DNA of 64,000 nucleotides from Piromyces finnis (lineage: Eukaryota; Neocallimastigomycota; Neocallimastigomycetes; Neocallimastigales; Neocallimastigaceae): positions 356,501 to 420,500 of the forward strand of contig MCFH01000037.1 of assembly GCA_002104945.1 (NCBI GenBank), read 5' to 3'. A model generated the notes under the pieces. The model ran no database searches. It saw nothing but the letters and a program-made list of their open reading frames with translations, and was not told where the DNA came from. The translations under genes were made by a program, and so were the position numbers. Below are positions 10,263 to 23,900 of the stretch, one piece after another (positions within the stretch are counted from its first letter, which is position 1; every line of letters starts with the position of its first letter).

Positions 10263-10533
10263 TGTTTTAAAAAAAAAAAAGAATTGTAACACTTTATATA
10301 TATAATTATTTGTTTTTTTTGTGTTTAATTAAATATTTACATCTTATTGATTATTAATTTTTGAATATATTAACTATATTTATTATATAATTTTATTTAT
10401 ATTATTTTACATAATCAGTGAAAGAAGTGTATAATTTTTTTTAAAAAAAATTTCATTTGTATTCAATTACATTTATTATATTTTTAATCAATTAATTGTA
10501 ATAATGTTTTGAGTTTAATTACTTTTAATGAAG

Positions 10534-10601
10534 CTTAAATATTACAGATTAACTCTATGCCTTAAAACTTAAATATTACAGATTAACTCTATGCCTTAAA
10601 A
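10534..10601. repeat. 34-bp tandem duplication, 2 copies
   Basis: Two adjacent identical copies start at 10534 and 10568 (cttaaatattacagatta... through ...atgccttaaaa). Probably a replication-slippage duplication with no function seen. Confidence 0.85.
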
Positions 10602-12947
10602 ATATTGTATAAAAGCTGTTTATTATTTATTTTAAATATTGTTAGAATATTTTCTTATCTATTTTATTACTCAACTAAAAAAAAAAAATATTTGAGGTTT
10701 AGAAAAAAAATAAAATTTTAAGTGTGATATACTTTTTTATATATATGATATGTAGTACAAAATATATTAATCTTGATAGAAAAAGAAAGAATTAAAATAA
10801 CTTTAATAAATATTATTTTAATTAAATATCTCTACCTTACATAACTACTTTAACAAGAATATTTTTATGAAAAAAATAAAAAGGTATATATTAATAATAA
10901 ATTAATAAAAAAAGCGCTGTTATCATTTATTACTATTAGTATTTCTAATTTCTCAAATTATTGTATTTCGAAATGGTTAATAAATATATTTTTGAAAATA
11001 ATAAATATATATATGTTAGAGAAATTAATTTATATATAAATTTAATTAATATATTTCCTTTTTTAATTTATAAAAATGACTTTTTTTTACAATTAATGGT
11101 TTACTATAATTTTTAATGTTTCATATAACTTATAAATAATGAATGAATAATTATAGAATTTGCCATATACACTAATTTAATAATTAATTTATTAATTTCT
11201 AAAAAAAAAATAACCATTTTCATATATCATGTAATAAATATAGATTTAAATCCATTATTCAATTCTTTTCTGAAAATACAATAATTAAATATTTATTGCA
11301 TTTTCTATAATTTCATCATAATTTTTATTGAAGCATTTCATATATAAAACTTAAAATGGTCACAATTAATATCTATAAAAAATGTTCCTTATGGCAATTC
11401 TTTTTTTTTTTTGTATTCATATTAGATAATTAAAATATAATGAAAAAATAATTATTGTAATTAAATACAATTAAATTAATTTCATTTAATATATGAAGTA
11501 TTTTAAAATTCTACAATATTTCAAAAGTTCTCTATAACTTATTATAGTATTTTATATATTTATATAATTTTTATATTTGTTATTAGTTATTATTATTCTA
11601 TAGATAAAAAAATAAGTATAAAATGGAATGATATATATTATATAATATATATTATATTATTAACATGGTTTTTGAAAATAATTAATTTACACTTTGTTTA
11701 TTTTCTTTAAAAATCTTCTCTATCATAGTCACATTTTACATATCAATATTTATAAAATAAATATATTAAATTAACTTTCCAAGTAATATTATTAAAAATA
11801 TTATTAATAATATTACCTACCACACTTTTTATATACATACTTAATAATGAAGTATTAAAAGTAAAGCATAGTAAAAGCGCATTAAATATTTTCATTCATC
11901 ATCATAAGAATTGTTGTTTTATATTGTAGTTAAATAATAGTAAGGTATATTTTTATTATTATAACTCTATATTACTTATATTCTATCCCTACATAAAATA
12001 TAATAATTATAATTCTAAAAGTATTATCTATTCCATTAGAAAATAATTAAAAATTAGGCTTGTTATAAAATTAATACACATAATCAAAAAAAAACATAAT
12101 ATTCATATAATATTGAAGATAAATATATCTTTTTCTGAAAATTCAAAAAAATATTCATTATATGAATAAATAAATGAGTAAAAATAATAAGTATTTAATT
12201 GTTTTATTTATAAAAGAAATATTCTAATCCTTTGAAAATTCATTGAAATAAAAAATATAAGCAGTTTCTAAAAAAGAAAAAAAAAAAAAAAGAAAGAAAA
12301 TGATACTCTAATTATATACAAAAAGGTTTACTCTAAATTAATAATACTCGAATATTTGACTTTTTTTTTATTTTTCTTTACTACGTATTGTTTTTATTTG
12401 TTTTATTTTGTTATGGTTAGTTATATAGTTATATAAGAGAAAAAGAATAATCATTACAAATTATATTCAATATGCTTTCAAATTATAAATAATTAATATA
12501 TAAATGATTAATAATATCATTAATTACTATATTCTTTTATTATTTTTTTTTGTTTGTTTGTTTATCAAATAAATATGTATAAAACAAATTTTTTCTATAA
12601 AAATACAAAATAGTAATTGATAATATCACTTAATTATCAATCTTATATATATATATATATAGTGTGATTATTTATGATTTATTAACATAACTTTTTTTTT
12701 CAAGATTTTTTTTTTTTTACAAACTTACATATTAGACAGCATTAATCTTCTTTGAATAAATGAAATAAAGTAGTAAAAGTTCTATAAATAATCCATTGCA
12801 TATTGTTGAAATGATAATAAATAATACAAAATAAATAGACAATTATAAGATTTTTATAGGACTTCAAAATATTTTCTTTACAAAAGTTTATTCTTCTATC
12901 ATATAATTTAATATGTTTTTTTTTTATAATAATATAATTTTATAAAA

Positions 12948-13208
<261 letters not shown>

Positions 13209-13941
13209 AATATATCTTATAGGGTTAAATCTTTTATATTTTATGGTTATTTCATTATTTTTTATATTACTTATTTAAAGTAACATATACATAATATATA
13301 TTTTTATAATTAAATGATTATAACAAAATATGAGAATAAGTTGAAAATTAAAATTTTTAAAATTTTCAAATTTAACTATTGGTTGATTAAATTACAATAA
13401 TGTGGTAATTTTTAGCAAATTAAATTTTTTGTAATATCCATAAATTTTTTATGAAATAAATATTAGTTAATTTGTATCAAACAAATGTAGAGAATAAATA
13501 TTAAACCATAGTATTTAACAAATATTACACCATTCCTATTGATGTCAATTCTTTGTTACCTTTTTTTATTAAATTTTAATATTAACAAATTTTATTAATT
13601 TAATAATTTTATATAGATTTTATCTTTTTTAAAAAAGTAATATTTTAAATATATTTCATCTTTATTCAATTATATAGAAAAAAAAAAAAAGTAGAATTTA
13701 GATAAATAAGTTTAAATCTTTAATCTTTCAAAAAAAAAATATAAAAAGTGTTAAAAAGACCTTTTTTTTTTATATCATCAATACTTTCTACAGTTTTAAA
13801 TTATTTTATGTTAAAATTATTTTAGTAATATAATAAAATAAAGTTTTATATTTAATCATAAAACAAAATTAAAACTAATATTATTATAGTTCAACAATAA
13901 ATATTTTATTAATACAATTAAAATTTTAAATACAAAACAAA

Positions 13942-14862
13942 ATGCCAATTAAGCACAGCGTTATAGAACTTATTGGAAACACCCCTCTTGTTCAACTTCA
14001 TAAATTTGAAGCTGGTGGTGATGCTAATATTATTGCTAAACTTGAATATTTCAATCCAGGATCAAGTGTTAAGGATAGAATTGCTCTTGCTTTAATTGAA
14101 GATGCTGAAGAAAAAGGTATTCTTAAGCCAGATTCAATAATTATTGAACCAACTAGTGGTAACACTGGTATTGGTTTAGCTTCTGTTGGTCGCGCTAAAG
14201 GCTATCGTGTTATTATTGTATTACCAGATAGTATGTCTATTGAACGTCGTAAGCTTATTCAAGGTTTTGGTGCTGAATTGGTTCTTACTCCAGGAAAGGA
14301 AGGCATGAAGGGTGCTGTTGATAAGGCTAATGAAATTGCTGCTGAATATCCAAACTCTTTTATTCCCCAGCAATTCAACAATCCAGCTAATGCAGCTTAT
14401 CATGAACGTGTAACCGGTGAAGAAATATGGAGAGATTCTGAAGGTAAGGTTGATTTCTTTGTTGCTGGTGTTGGTACTGGTGGTACAGTTTCAGGTGTTG
14501 GTGCCTCTTTAAAGAAACATAATCCAAATGTTAAGATTGTTGCAGTTGAACCAGCAGATTCTCCATTAATTACTACAGGTAAAGCTGGTCCACATAAGAT
14601 TCAAGGTATCGGTGCTAACTTTATTCCACAAAATTATCACCCAGAAATTGTCGATGAAGTTATTACTATTACTTCAGAAGAAAGTGCTAAGAGTGTTCAT
14701 GATTTAAGTCAAAGTGAAGGTATCCTTGTTGGTATTTCATCAGGTGCTGCTCTTGCTGCTGCCAGAAAGCTTGCTAGCAGACCAGAAAATGCTGGTAAAA
14801 ATATTGTTGCTTTACTTCCTGATAGTGGTGAACGTTATCTTTCTACCTGGCTTTTTAACTAA
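13942..14862 (+). CDS. cysK: Cysteine synthase (O-acetylserine sulfhydrylase), bacterial CysK type
   Basis: A 306-residue, intronless PLP enzyme (fold type II) expected to convert O-acetylserine and sulfide to cysteine and acetate, probably in the cytosol. Seen: the N-terminal IGNTPLVQL signature; the PLP-binding lysine K44 in NPGSSVKDR; the substrate loop TSGNTG at 71-76; the phosphate-binding loop GTGGT at 178-182; GISSGAA near 264-270; and the PLP-nitrogen contact serine in PDSGERYLS (S295). The length and compact C-terminus match bacterial CysK rather than fungal cystathionine beta-synthase or the longer fungal O-acetylserine/homoserine enzymes. No mitochondrial presequence is visible. 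The start follows an A-rich leader (acaaaATGcc). Codon use is T/A-ending like the host genes, so any transfer is not recent. Confidence 0.95.
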   Translation: MPIKHSVIELIGNTPLVQLHKFEAGGDANIIAKLEYFNPGSSVKDRIALALIEDAEEKGILKPDSIIIEPTSGNTGIGLASVGRAKGYRVIIVLPDSMSIERRKLIQGFGAELVLTPGKEGMKGAVDKANEIAAEYPNSFIPQQFNNPANAAYHERVTGEEIWRDSEGKVDFFVAGVGTGGTVSGVGASLKKHNPNVKIVAVEPADSPLITTGKAGPHKIQGIGANFIPQNYHPEIVDEVITITSEESAKSVHDLSQSEGILVGISSGAALAAARKLASRPENAGKNIVALLPDSGERYLSTWLFN

Positions 14863-15661
14863 ATACCATTTATTTGAATTATAACCTATCTATATAATGT
14901 ATATAATACCTATAAAATTATCAATATAATTAAAATTTAATAATTTAGAATTTTAATTTATAATTATTATTAAAAAACATAAATTTAATGTTGTAAAAAA
15001 AAAAAAAAAAATCTTTATCTTAGCTTACATAATTAACACCACATTTTTATTAATAAATAGGTAGGGAAAACAATATTTTTCCAACTTTAATTTTTTTTTT
15101 TATCTTATATATCATTTTAATTATTAATTATCATTTACAATATCAAACTATGATACTAATAGTATAAAATAATTAATCATCTTCTAATTTTATATATATT
15201 ATATATATTATAATATTGAAAATAATCATTAATTTAAATAATATAATTAATAACATTATTAATAAATTATAAATATTATACATTATACATTATACTTTTA
15301 AATATTTTACTATTTATGAAAAAAATAAAGTGTAATCTTTTTTTTATTTTTAAAAAAATACAACATCCTTATTTAAATTATATTTTTAATTGTATATTTT
15401 TAATTATATTTTTAATTATTAATTTTTCAATTTTCCTTTTTCAAAAGTGCTTGTGGACACTATAATAATGAAGAATAGAAAAAATCTAAATATAGTATTA
15501 TTGTTATTAATAAATAAAATAATTCTTTATTTTAATAATTTGATAATTCTTTATTTAAAATAAATCATTTATTTATTTATTTTAGTAATTATATTAATCA
15601 TTAATCTATGATAGTATTAATAAAAAAATATAGTCAAAAATGACATACTTTAAGTCTTATT
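14863..15661. other. Intergenic region between convergent genes
   Basis: AT-rich, lying between the 3' ends of the cysteine synthase (plus) and CotH (minus) genes. It presumably holds both polyadenylation regions. Nothing else was seen. Confidence 0.6.
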
Positions 15662-17803
15662 CTATAAATCATCATTCCAATGTTTCAAGTTATTATCATT
15701 GAATGGATTTATATATTTATTTCTCACATCAGTTTTAATTGAATATTTAAAATCATTTATATAGTTAGAATCACAATTCATTCCTAATGCTTGACATATA
15801 TATCTATATTTTGAAAGGATCCAATACTTTAAACCATACGCTTCTGTATCGAATAGAAAATTATATATAGTTGTGTATTCACTATTAGCGTCCCATTGTG
15901 CCACAGAATAAATTTTAACAGAGGCATTAAATTGACCTGGATATTTTCCGTTAATATCAGGTTCTTTATCTTTTTGAACATATGGTTTAATTATCTTCTT
16001 CAATTCATCAATATGAGGGAATAATATTGCTGGGTTAAAAGATTTACTAACTATTTCTTTTAAAATACTTACAAAACGTTCAGGATTATTTATAATTAAA
16101 ATATTAATCAAATTACTTTTACTGGATCCAATCCAATCTACAAATGACTGTTTAGTATAGTCTTTATTCTCATCTTTGCTATATTGAAATAGATCATAAT
16201 TGATTTGCCTATTTTCATCTTCTTGAATTGACATATTGGTGATTTTATTTAAATCTTGTCCAAATTCTGCATCAAAGTCATAAATTAAATATTTCCATTT
16301 ATTATCATTTGCTTTATAGAAATAGAAATTATGATCGCTTGTGGGATAATGGTCCCATGAACCAAAAAGATATTCAAGTGCTATTTCTTTTAAAAATAAG
16401 TCAATATCTAAAATATTTTCTACATCATCCGCTTTTTTTGCTTGTTCTATTGTACTTAAAAAATTTTTCCATTCTGAATGATTTGTTACATTTTCATTTT
16501 CATTTGGACAACCTTTATATGATTGTTCATTCAATCCATATGGTAGATTCTCGCATTTATATAATGTTGATGTATTTTTTTCACCAAAAACATATTCTAT
16601 CCAAGACGGTTTAATAGAATCCATTAAAATATAAAGGCCAATATATTCGTCATTTATATAGAGAGTAATGTAATTTGCAGAAATAGATGGAAGTCCTAAA
16701 CGATTATGAATATCACAGGCTAATTTGCTTCTTAAATATGTTGCATCACGAGCTCCAGGTCTTAATTTAAATTGCTTACGACCATACAAATTTTTTTTTC
16801 CACGAATTTTAATATTAATACATGGTTTGCCATACTCATTAGAACTTCTCCCACCAACTTTTACGGTCATTTCTTTAAACTTTTCTATTTTACTATTGTT
16901 ATATGTACTTTAATAATTAGAGTTTGATTATAAAATGTATAATATATTAATATATGAGGGAAAGGGCTATAAATCAATATAAATTTATATACTAAATATA
17001 ACTAAATTAATAAATACCCATTTAACTCAACAACCATCGAACTATTCTTTGTTTTATATTTTTTGGAATATAAAATATCATATTTTTCAATAGGACTAAA
17101 AACATTTGAAATCTTATTATATATTTTTACTTGTTTATCAGTTGTGTGCTGAAATTTATTTTGAAAAACATCTATAATATGTGTAATATTTATAGATGGA
17201 TTGTATTCTAACAGTTGTTTATTTAAAATAATATCATTTGAAAAATTAAATTCTTTAAAATTATTTTTCATTGACTTTAAACTTTCTAATATTTCATTAT
17301 CATTTATAATTGCATAACCTTTTTCATTTATCTTTAGTTGAGGAAGTAATTTAATATAATTATATTCAGGATATACTTCTTTAAAATTTATATCTTTTAA
17401 TATTTCTATAAAAGCTTTTAATTTTTTGGTATACTTTTTATTAATATAGTATTTAAAACTTTCCTCATGATGAATAGCATTATATTTAATTTTTTGAAAT
17501 TCATTCTCAGGTAGATTTATCTTAAAAACCGCAATTTCTTTATCAGTTAATTCAAATATTTTAGAACGTCGTCCCTTTTCAATAAAAGGGATACTTGCAA
17601 AAATACTAAAGACTATATTTTGAAAATATTATGATAAATATATAACACATAAGAAAAAAAAAATATTAATTTAATAAATTTTAAAATTGAAATTCCATTC
17701 TTAATTTTAAAAGCATTTAAAATAAAAAAAATTGTTAATAAAACAATAAATATTTATATTTACTTTGAATGAAAAATACATAATATTTATAAACTATATT
17801 CAT
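15662..17803 (-). CDS. CotH-kinase-family secreted protein, three exons
   Basis: My gene model joins three exons on the minus strand: 17803-17764, 17612-17018 and 16892-15662, giving 621 residues. Introns 17763-17613 (151 bp) and 17017-16893 (125 bp) begin GT and end AG and keep the frame. The first exon supplies an ATG and hydrophobic start (VFFIQIFSIFASI), a likely signal peptide. The second gives the family's FKINLPENEF opening; the splice to exon 3 restores VVELNGKIEKFKE. The CotH domain follows, with GRKQFKLRP (about 249-257), GLPSISANYITLYIN, WDHYPTSDHNFYFYK (about 391-405) and the acidic YDFDAEFG (416-423), which matches the metal-binding motif of CotH kinases. No dockerin is seen. CotH proteins are atypical secretory kinases and are numerous in anaerobic fungi. 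The substrate here is unknown. Exon 1 is the least certain part. Confidence 0.82.
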
Positions 17804-18779
17804 TTTTATTCAGTTCGTTTATTCATATATAATAATTGGTTCATTTTATTTTTTATTTTTATTTTTAAAGTATAAAAATTATTTAAAAATTACTTTTTTC
17901 TTTTCAACTTTCACTAAATTAAATTTTAACATTTTATATTTTAAATGTAAAAAATATATTCATTGTTGTTCAAGCCACAAGTAAACAAAATTACATTAAT
18001 ATATTTATTTTGAAATTTTTTTAAATTTTTATTTATTAATATTTATTAATAATAGGATTATTTAAATCATTATTAAAGTATTTATGGTTAATTATAAATA
18101 AAACAAAGAATTTTTAATAAATAAATATTAAATAATATCTACATTGAAAAAAGTATTATAGTGTTTTATTTTATTTAAAATGTATCAATTTCTTTAAAAT
18201 ATCTAACATATATGGTCTTTTATTTCATTTTTTTTTACTTAAAAAAATTAAGACTAAATTTAAAAAATATACATTTATTATTATCATTATTATTTTCAAT
18301 ATAAATTTATAATTAAAAGTTTCATTTTTCTTTTTTATTTACATTTATGTATTTGAAATGTTTACATTCTGTACCTAAGATTTAATATTTTATAATGTAA
18401 TAAATTAATGGATAATTTTGATGATGTGTAATGTGTATAATTAACATTATATTTAATTAATTTTAAATTATATCTTAATAATTTTTATATATTATTTATT
18501 AGTTTCTTAAATTTTAAAAAAATTTTGAATTTTCTTTCTTAAAAAATAAATATAAAGAGTTACAAAGAGAAATAAATAAAAAAACAATAAATAGTTTAAT
18601 TATAACTACAATACCATAAAAGAAAGAAAAAAAATTTTTATCAAAAAAAAGTATTCCAATTTTATATTAAAAATAAACAAATACACTTTATTTATATCAA
18701 AATATCAAAATATTTATATCAATTACAAGCAATCAATTCATAAACAATAGAAATTATTATATAAATACATAAATAAAAA
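17804..18779. other. Divergent intergenic/promoter region (CotH / SEC31)
   Basis: A 976-bp AT-rich spacer between the starts of two divergently transcribed genes; it must hold both promoters. No individual regulatory motif stands out. The last 100 bases before the SEC31 ATG are A-rich, as is common for leaders in such genomes. Confidence 0.6.
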
Positions 18780-19422
18780 ATGAAGATTCGTCAAGTTAAT
18801 AGAACAGCAACTATGGCCTGGTCACCAGGTCAACATTCACCATTAGTTGCATTAGGTACTGCTTCTGGAGCACTTGATCCTACTTTTAGTACTAAATCCG
18901 AATTAGAAATTTTTGACCTTGATTTAGACAAGGGTCGTACATCAGACATTGAAATGAAAAGAATTGGTATTGCAAGTACAAACTCAAGGTAATAATAAAT
19001 AATATTATTATTGTGTTAATAAATAAGAAAAATAGTACTATTATTAAATTTTATTCATAAATTATATTATATAATAATTAATAATAATGTTTGTTATTTT
19101 GTTTATAATATTGTTTTAAAACATTTTTAATAATGAATATATTTATAAATATAAGATTCAATCGTTTAGCTTGGGGAACTATTGGTGATCGTTCAAAACC
19201 ATATGGAATTTTAGCAGCTGGTATGGAAAATGGTGATTTAGAATTTTGGAATCCAAAGGGTATTATGAATGGTGACGCCAATGCACTTTTAATGAGACAT
19301 TCAATGCACAGTGGACCAGTTCGTGGTTTAGATTTTAATCCATTCCAAGGAAATTTATTAGCTTCTAGTTCTAGTGATGGAGAAGTAATTATAAAAAATA
19401 AAATAATATATATATTTATAAA

Positions 19423-19511
<89 letters not shown>

Positions 19512-22500
19512 ATTGTTTTAATACTAAATATGATATCTAAATTTTTATTATTTTAAAAAATATTTTATTATTTTATAATATTATTAATAATATTCCATAC
19601 ATTATACATTGTAACAATATTTTACTCCAATTATGCAATTTTGTATCATAAATAAAACATTAAATAGTTATTTATTTGGGATTTAAATAATCCAACAAAA
19701 CCATATTCCCCAGGTTCAAAATCACAAAAATTAGAAGATGTCACTAGTGTTGCCTGGAACAGAAAATTTTCATACATTTTAGCTAGTACCAGTAATAATG
19801 GTAACACTGTAGTTTGGGATTTAAGAAACAGAAAAGAAATTATTTGTCTTCAACATCCATTAGGTCGTAGACCAATTACTTCAGTTACTTGGAACCCAGA
19901 TGAAGTAATTTTATTTTATTTTTATTTTAATTATTTTTAAGAGTTTTATCAATTATATTTTTATAATTCTAATATTCTAATAATAATCTTTTTAAATACT
20001 ATATATAATTAAATCTTTAAAATATTTTTTTTTTAAATTTCAATCATCACTAATTGACTAATAATTCAATTAAATAATTAATATTATGATATATAATGCA
20101 GTCTACTCAATTCATTGCTTCTTGTGATGATGATAGTTCTCCAATTATTCATTTATGGGATTTACGTAATGCCAGAGCTCCAAAGATGGTAAATAATCAT
20201 TATTGAAAATAATAAGATCTTTATTATAACAATCTAAATTTTAGAATATATTATTTTTGTTAAAATATTATAAATTATAAATAAGTAAATTAATAAGTAA
20301 TATTAAATTTTATTATTAATTATTTTATCTAATAAAAAAATTATATATTAAAATCATATATAGGGATTACAAGGTCATACTAAGGGTGTACTTTCTGTTT
20401 CATGGTGTCCAAAGGATTCAGATTTATTATTGAGTGCTGGTAAGGATAATCGTACTATTTGTTGGAACCCAACAACCGGTGAAATGATCGGCGAATTTGA
20501 AAGAAGCGATAACTGGACTTTCGATGCTCAATGGAATTACAGAAACCCAGATTTCGTCAGTGTTTGTAGTTATGATGGAAGTGTTAAACTTTTCTCATTA
20601 CAAAATGAATCATCTGAAGAAAATAATACTCAAGATCCAAATGCTCAACAAACTAATAATGATCCATTCAATATTGATAACAAAATGGACAACCAAACTT
20701 CATTCTCATTAAAGCAACCACCAAAGTGGTATAAAAGACCAGTTGGTGCTGTTTGGTCTTTTGGATCAAAATTAATTATGTTTAATGAAAAACAAACACA
20801 TTCTATTCAATTACCACAACAACAACAACAAGCTCAAATTCATCAACAAGTTAAGAACCCAAGCGTTATTATTAAGAAAGTTGTTTCTGAACCAGCATTT
20901 GTTAATAGTGTTGATAAGTTAGATGCTGCTGAAAGAGATGCTTCATTTGATTCTTACATGAACTTCTGTGATGAAAAAATAAAGGAACTTGAAGCTAATC
21001 CAAAGGCTGAAGAACAAGAAAAAACTATATGGTCATTCTTAAAGGTTATGTTTGATAAATCACCAAGAGAAAAAATGTTAGAATTTTTAGGATTTGAAAG
21101 ATCTAAGCTTACTCAAGATGAACTTGTTGAAATCTTAAGAAGATTGAACATTGAGCCAAGTTTACCACCAAAATCACCAGAACCAGAAGTTCAAAAACCT
21201 GTAGAAATTCCTCCACCAATTTCAAATAATGATAATAATGATGCTCTATTTGGAGGTAATGCTGATGGTCAACAAAATTTCTATGAAAACATGACACCAA
21301 CAGTTGAGCAACAACAACAACAACAACAACAACCAGTTGCTACTGAAGTTGATCAAATTGAAAGTAAACCAGAAAAAGTATTTATTCAAGATTCTATTAA
21401 GCTTTTCCCAAATGGTCAATCTAATGATTCTGATTCAGAATCTACCATTGATTCTATGATTACTAAGTATCTTTTAATTGGTGATTTTGATGCTGCTGTT
21501 CAACTTTGTTTCTCAACTGATCGTTTAGCTGATGCTTTAATTATGGCTATTTGTGGTAGCCCAGAACTTTTAGCTAAAGCTAGAGAAGAATTTTTCAAGA
21601 GAAAGAGAAACGAAAAGGTTTACATGGCTGTACTTGAAAATATTGCTAATGGTCATGTTAAAGAAATGATAAACTGTATTGACTTAAATGATTCTATGGA
21701 AAAGGGTTCTTGGAAGGATATTATGGCTTTAATCTGTACATACGCTAAAATGGACGAATTTGCCAGTCTTTGCGGCTTACTTGGTCAGAAATTAGAACAA
21801 AAGGTTAACCAAGGATTAAGTCAAAATCCAAAAGATGCTGAAGACAGCAAGTTAGCCTCAGTTTTATGTTACTTAGCTGCTGGTGAATTAGATAAAGTTA
21901 TTGAAATTTGGTTATCAGATGAAAATGCTGCTAAATATACATTATCTAAACCTTCTGAATACTCTGAATATGCTGATAAAATTCAAAGGGTAGTTGAACG
22001 TGTTACTATTTTAAGAAAAGCTATTTCATTTATTGATACCGAATTTGTTAATAATGCACCAGAAAAGGAAGGTCAATTTGCTTTACATAAGCTTTACGAA
22101 AAATACGCTGAATACGCTGAAATATTGGTATCTCAAGGTAAATTAGACGAAGCTTGGACTTTCCTTGAATTAATTCCAGAATCCTTCCAATTCTGGGGAA
22201 CTGAATTAGTTCAAAGTCTTCGTGACCGTATTTTCCGTAATGGTAATTACAGTGTTCCAGATGGTCGTCAACCACCACAACCACCATATGAAATTACTGA
22301 TATTACATATGTTCCACAACAACAACCACAACAGCAAATGAATTATGGCAATTATATGAATACTAATGCAAATACTTATGGAAGTCAAATGTATCAACCA
22401 ACTTATAATACTCCAAATTATGCAAACCCATCTGGTACTGCTGGTCAAGCATACTCTACTAATAATTTATACTACAATCAAAATACAACTGCCCAAACTT

Positions 22501-23585
22501 CTCAATATTCAACTTACACTCAACCATCATATAATAATCTTATGAACAATAGTATGCCACCAACTAATACTATGCCTGTAAAAACAACACCGCCATTATA
22601 TGGTGGTAGTACAACTAATTCAACCACAAATATGTATAGTGGAAATTACACACAACCAAATATTCCAAAACCAGTTGCTCAAGAATCTATTGCCAATTCA
22701 CTTACTTCACCTGTTCCTCCACCATCTACATTAAATAAGCAACCATCTGCTGCTGGAGGTTTCCATGATCCACCAAAGGTTGAATACAAGCGTTCACCAT
22801 ATGTTTCTTACCCAACCTTAAACGCACCAAAAGCTGGAAATTATAATACATATCCAGTTTCGCCATACAATGCCCCAGCTACTTTAACTAGTCCACTACA
22901 ACCAAATTCTAATATCCCAGGTAATAATGGTGAAGCCTATACTTCAACAACTTCTGCTACTACAGCATCTCGTAATGATTTCACTCCACCACCATTACCA
23001 AATATCTATGGTCTTAACAGCACTAGTGGATATAATAATCTCCCAACTATTAGCAACTCATTAAATGGAAATCCAATTCCGGAATCAAAGCCAGCCATTC
23101 CTCAAAACACACCACCAATGATGGGACAAAGTCAACCACAAATGTACTCTTCAATGAATGGTCCAATGAATCCTGTAGCTCCACCACAACAAGTAGAAGA
23201 ACAACCACCAGCTAAGCCAAGATATCCAGAAGGTGATAGAACTCATATTCCAGAAGAATATAAAAGTATTGAACCTTCTTTAACAAAAGTATTACAATAC
23301 GCAACTCAATGTGGTGGCAACCAACGTATCTTAGATGATGCTCAAAAGAAGTTTAATTCTTTCTATGATCAACTTAATAATGATGAAATTTCTGATAAAG
23401 CTGCCCTTAACCGTTTAGTTGATTTATGTAAAGTACTCGATATTAATGATTTAATGACTGCTCAAACCATTAATATGGAATTAATGACCACTAAGTTTGA
23501 AGCTTTTGGACATGTTCTTCAATGTATAAAGCGTTTATTAGATATATTATCTAGAGCTTATATGAGTCAACAACAAGGTTATTAG
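18780..23585 (+). CDS. SEC31: COPII outer coat protein Sec31, five exons
   Basis: Exons 18780-18988, 19156-19384, 19668-19904, 20102-20188 and 20364-23585 join in frame with GT-AG introns (167, 283, 197 and 175 bp) into 1327 residues. Sec31 pairs with Sec13 to form the outer cage of COPII vesicles leaving the endoplasmic reticulum and stimulates Sar1 GTP hydrolysis. Exons 1-4 and the start of exon 5 encode the WD40 propeller, with repeated WDL/WNP motifs (GELFIWDLNNP, VVWDLRNRKE, IHLWDLRNA). The Sec31-typical PVGAVWSFGSKLIMF motif follows near 375. The alpha-helical ACE1 edge domain starts about residue 610 (STIDSMITKYLLIGDFDAAVQLC). A long Pro/Gln/Asn-rich linker (about 885-1215) with PPP motifs, as expected for Sec23/Sar1 contact, leads to a conserved helical C-terminus (about 1220-1327). 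The length is slightly above usual because of low-complexity insertions. Confidence 0.95.
19423..19510 (+). repeat. (ATT)n microsatellite inside SEC31 intron 2
   Basis: About 29 trinucleotide units lie within the second intron (19385-19667), which is the longest intron of the gene. The array begins about 38 bp after the splice donor. Confidence 0.93.
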
Positions 23586-23809
23586 ATTTAGAAAAATAAA
23601 TAAATAAGTACTTTAAAAAAGAGAAAAAAATAATTAAAAATAAATTTATAAATAATAAACCTTTATTCTATAAAAGAAATGATATACATTTTTTTTTTAT
23701 TTATTATGAATGAAAAAAAAAAAAGAAAAAAGAAAAAAGAAAAGAAAAGAAATGGATATGAAATTCACTTTTAGTTTTTTTTTTTTTTTTTTTTTTTTTT
23801 CTTTCTAAA

Positions 23810-23846
<37 letters not shown>

Positions 23847-23863
23847 AATAAATAAATATTAAA

Positions 23864-23900
<37 letters not shown>

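Noticed and set aside
10074-10289. Phe-rich open frame upstream of the deacetylase
   Set aside because: It is the T-rich minisatellite read in one frame and overlaps the signal peptide coding region antisense.
17002-17271. Separate small gene next to the CotH gene
   Set aside because: It is the internal part of exon 2 of the CotH gene. The frame extends upstream and splices into the C-terminal exon.
17630-17650. A frameshifted start of the CotH gene at an ATG at 17650
   Set aside because: It would need a one-base indel. The upstream exon at 17764-17803 gives an ATG, a signal peptide and an in-frame GT-AG intron without any error.
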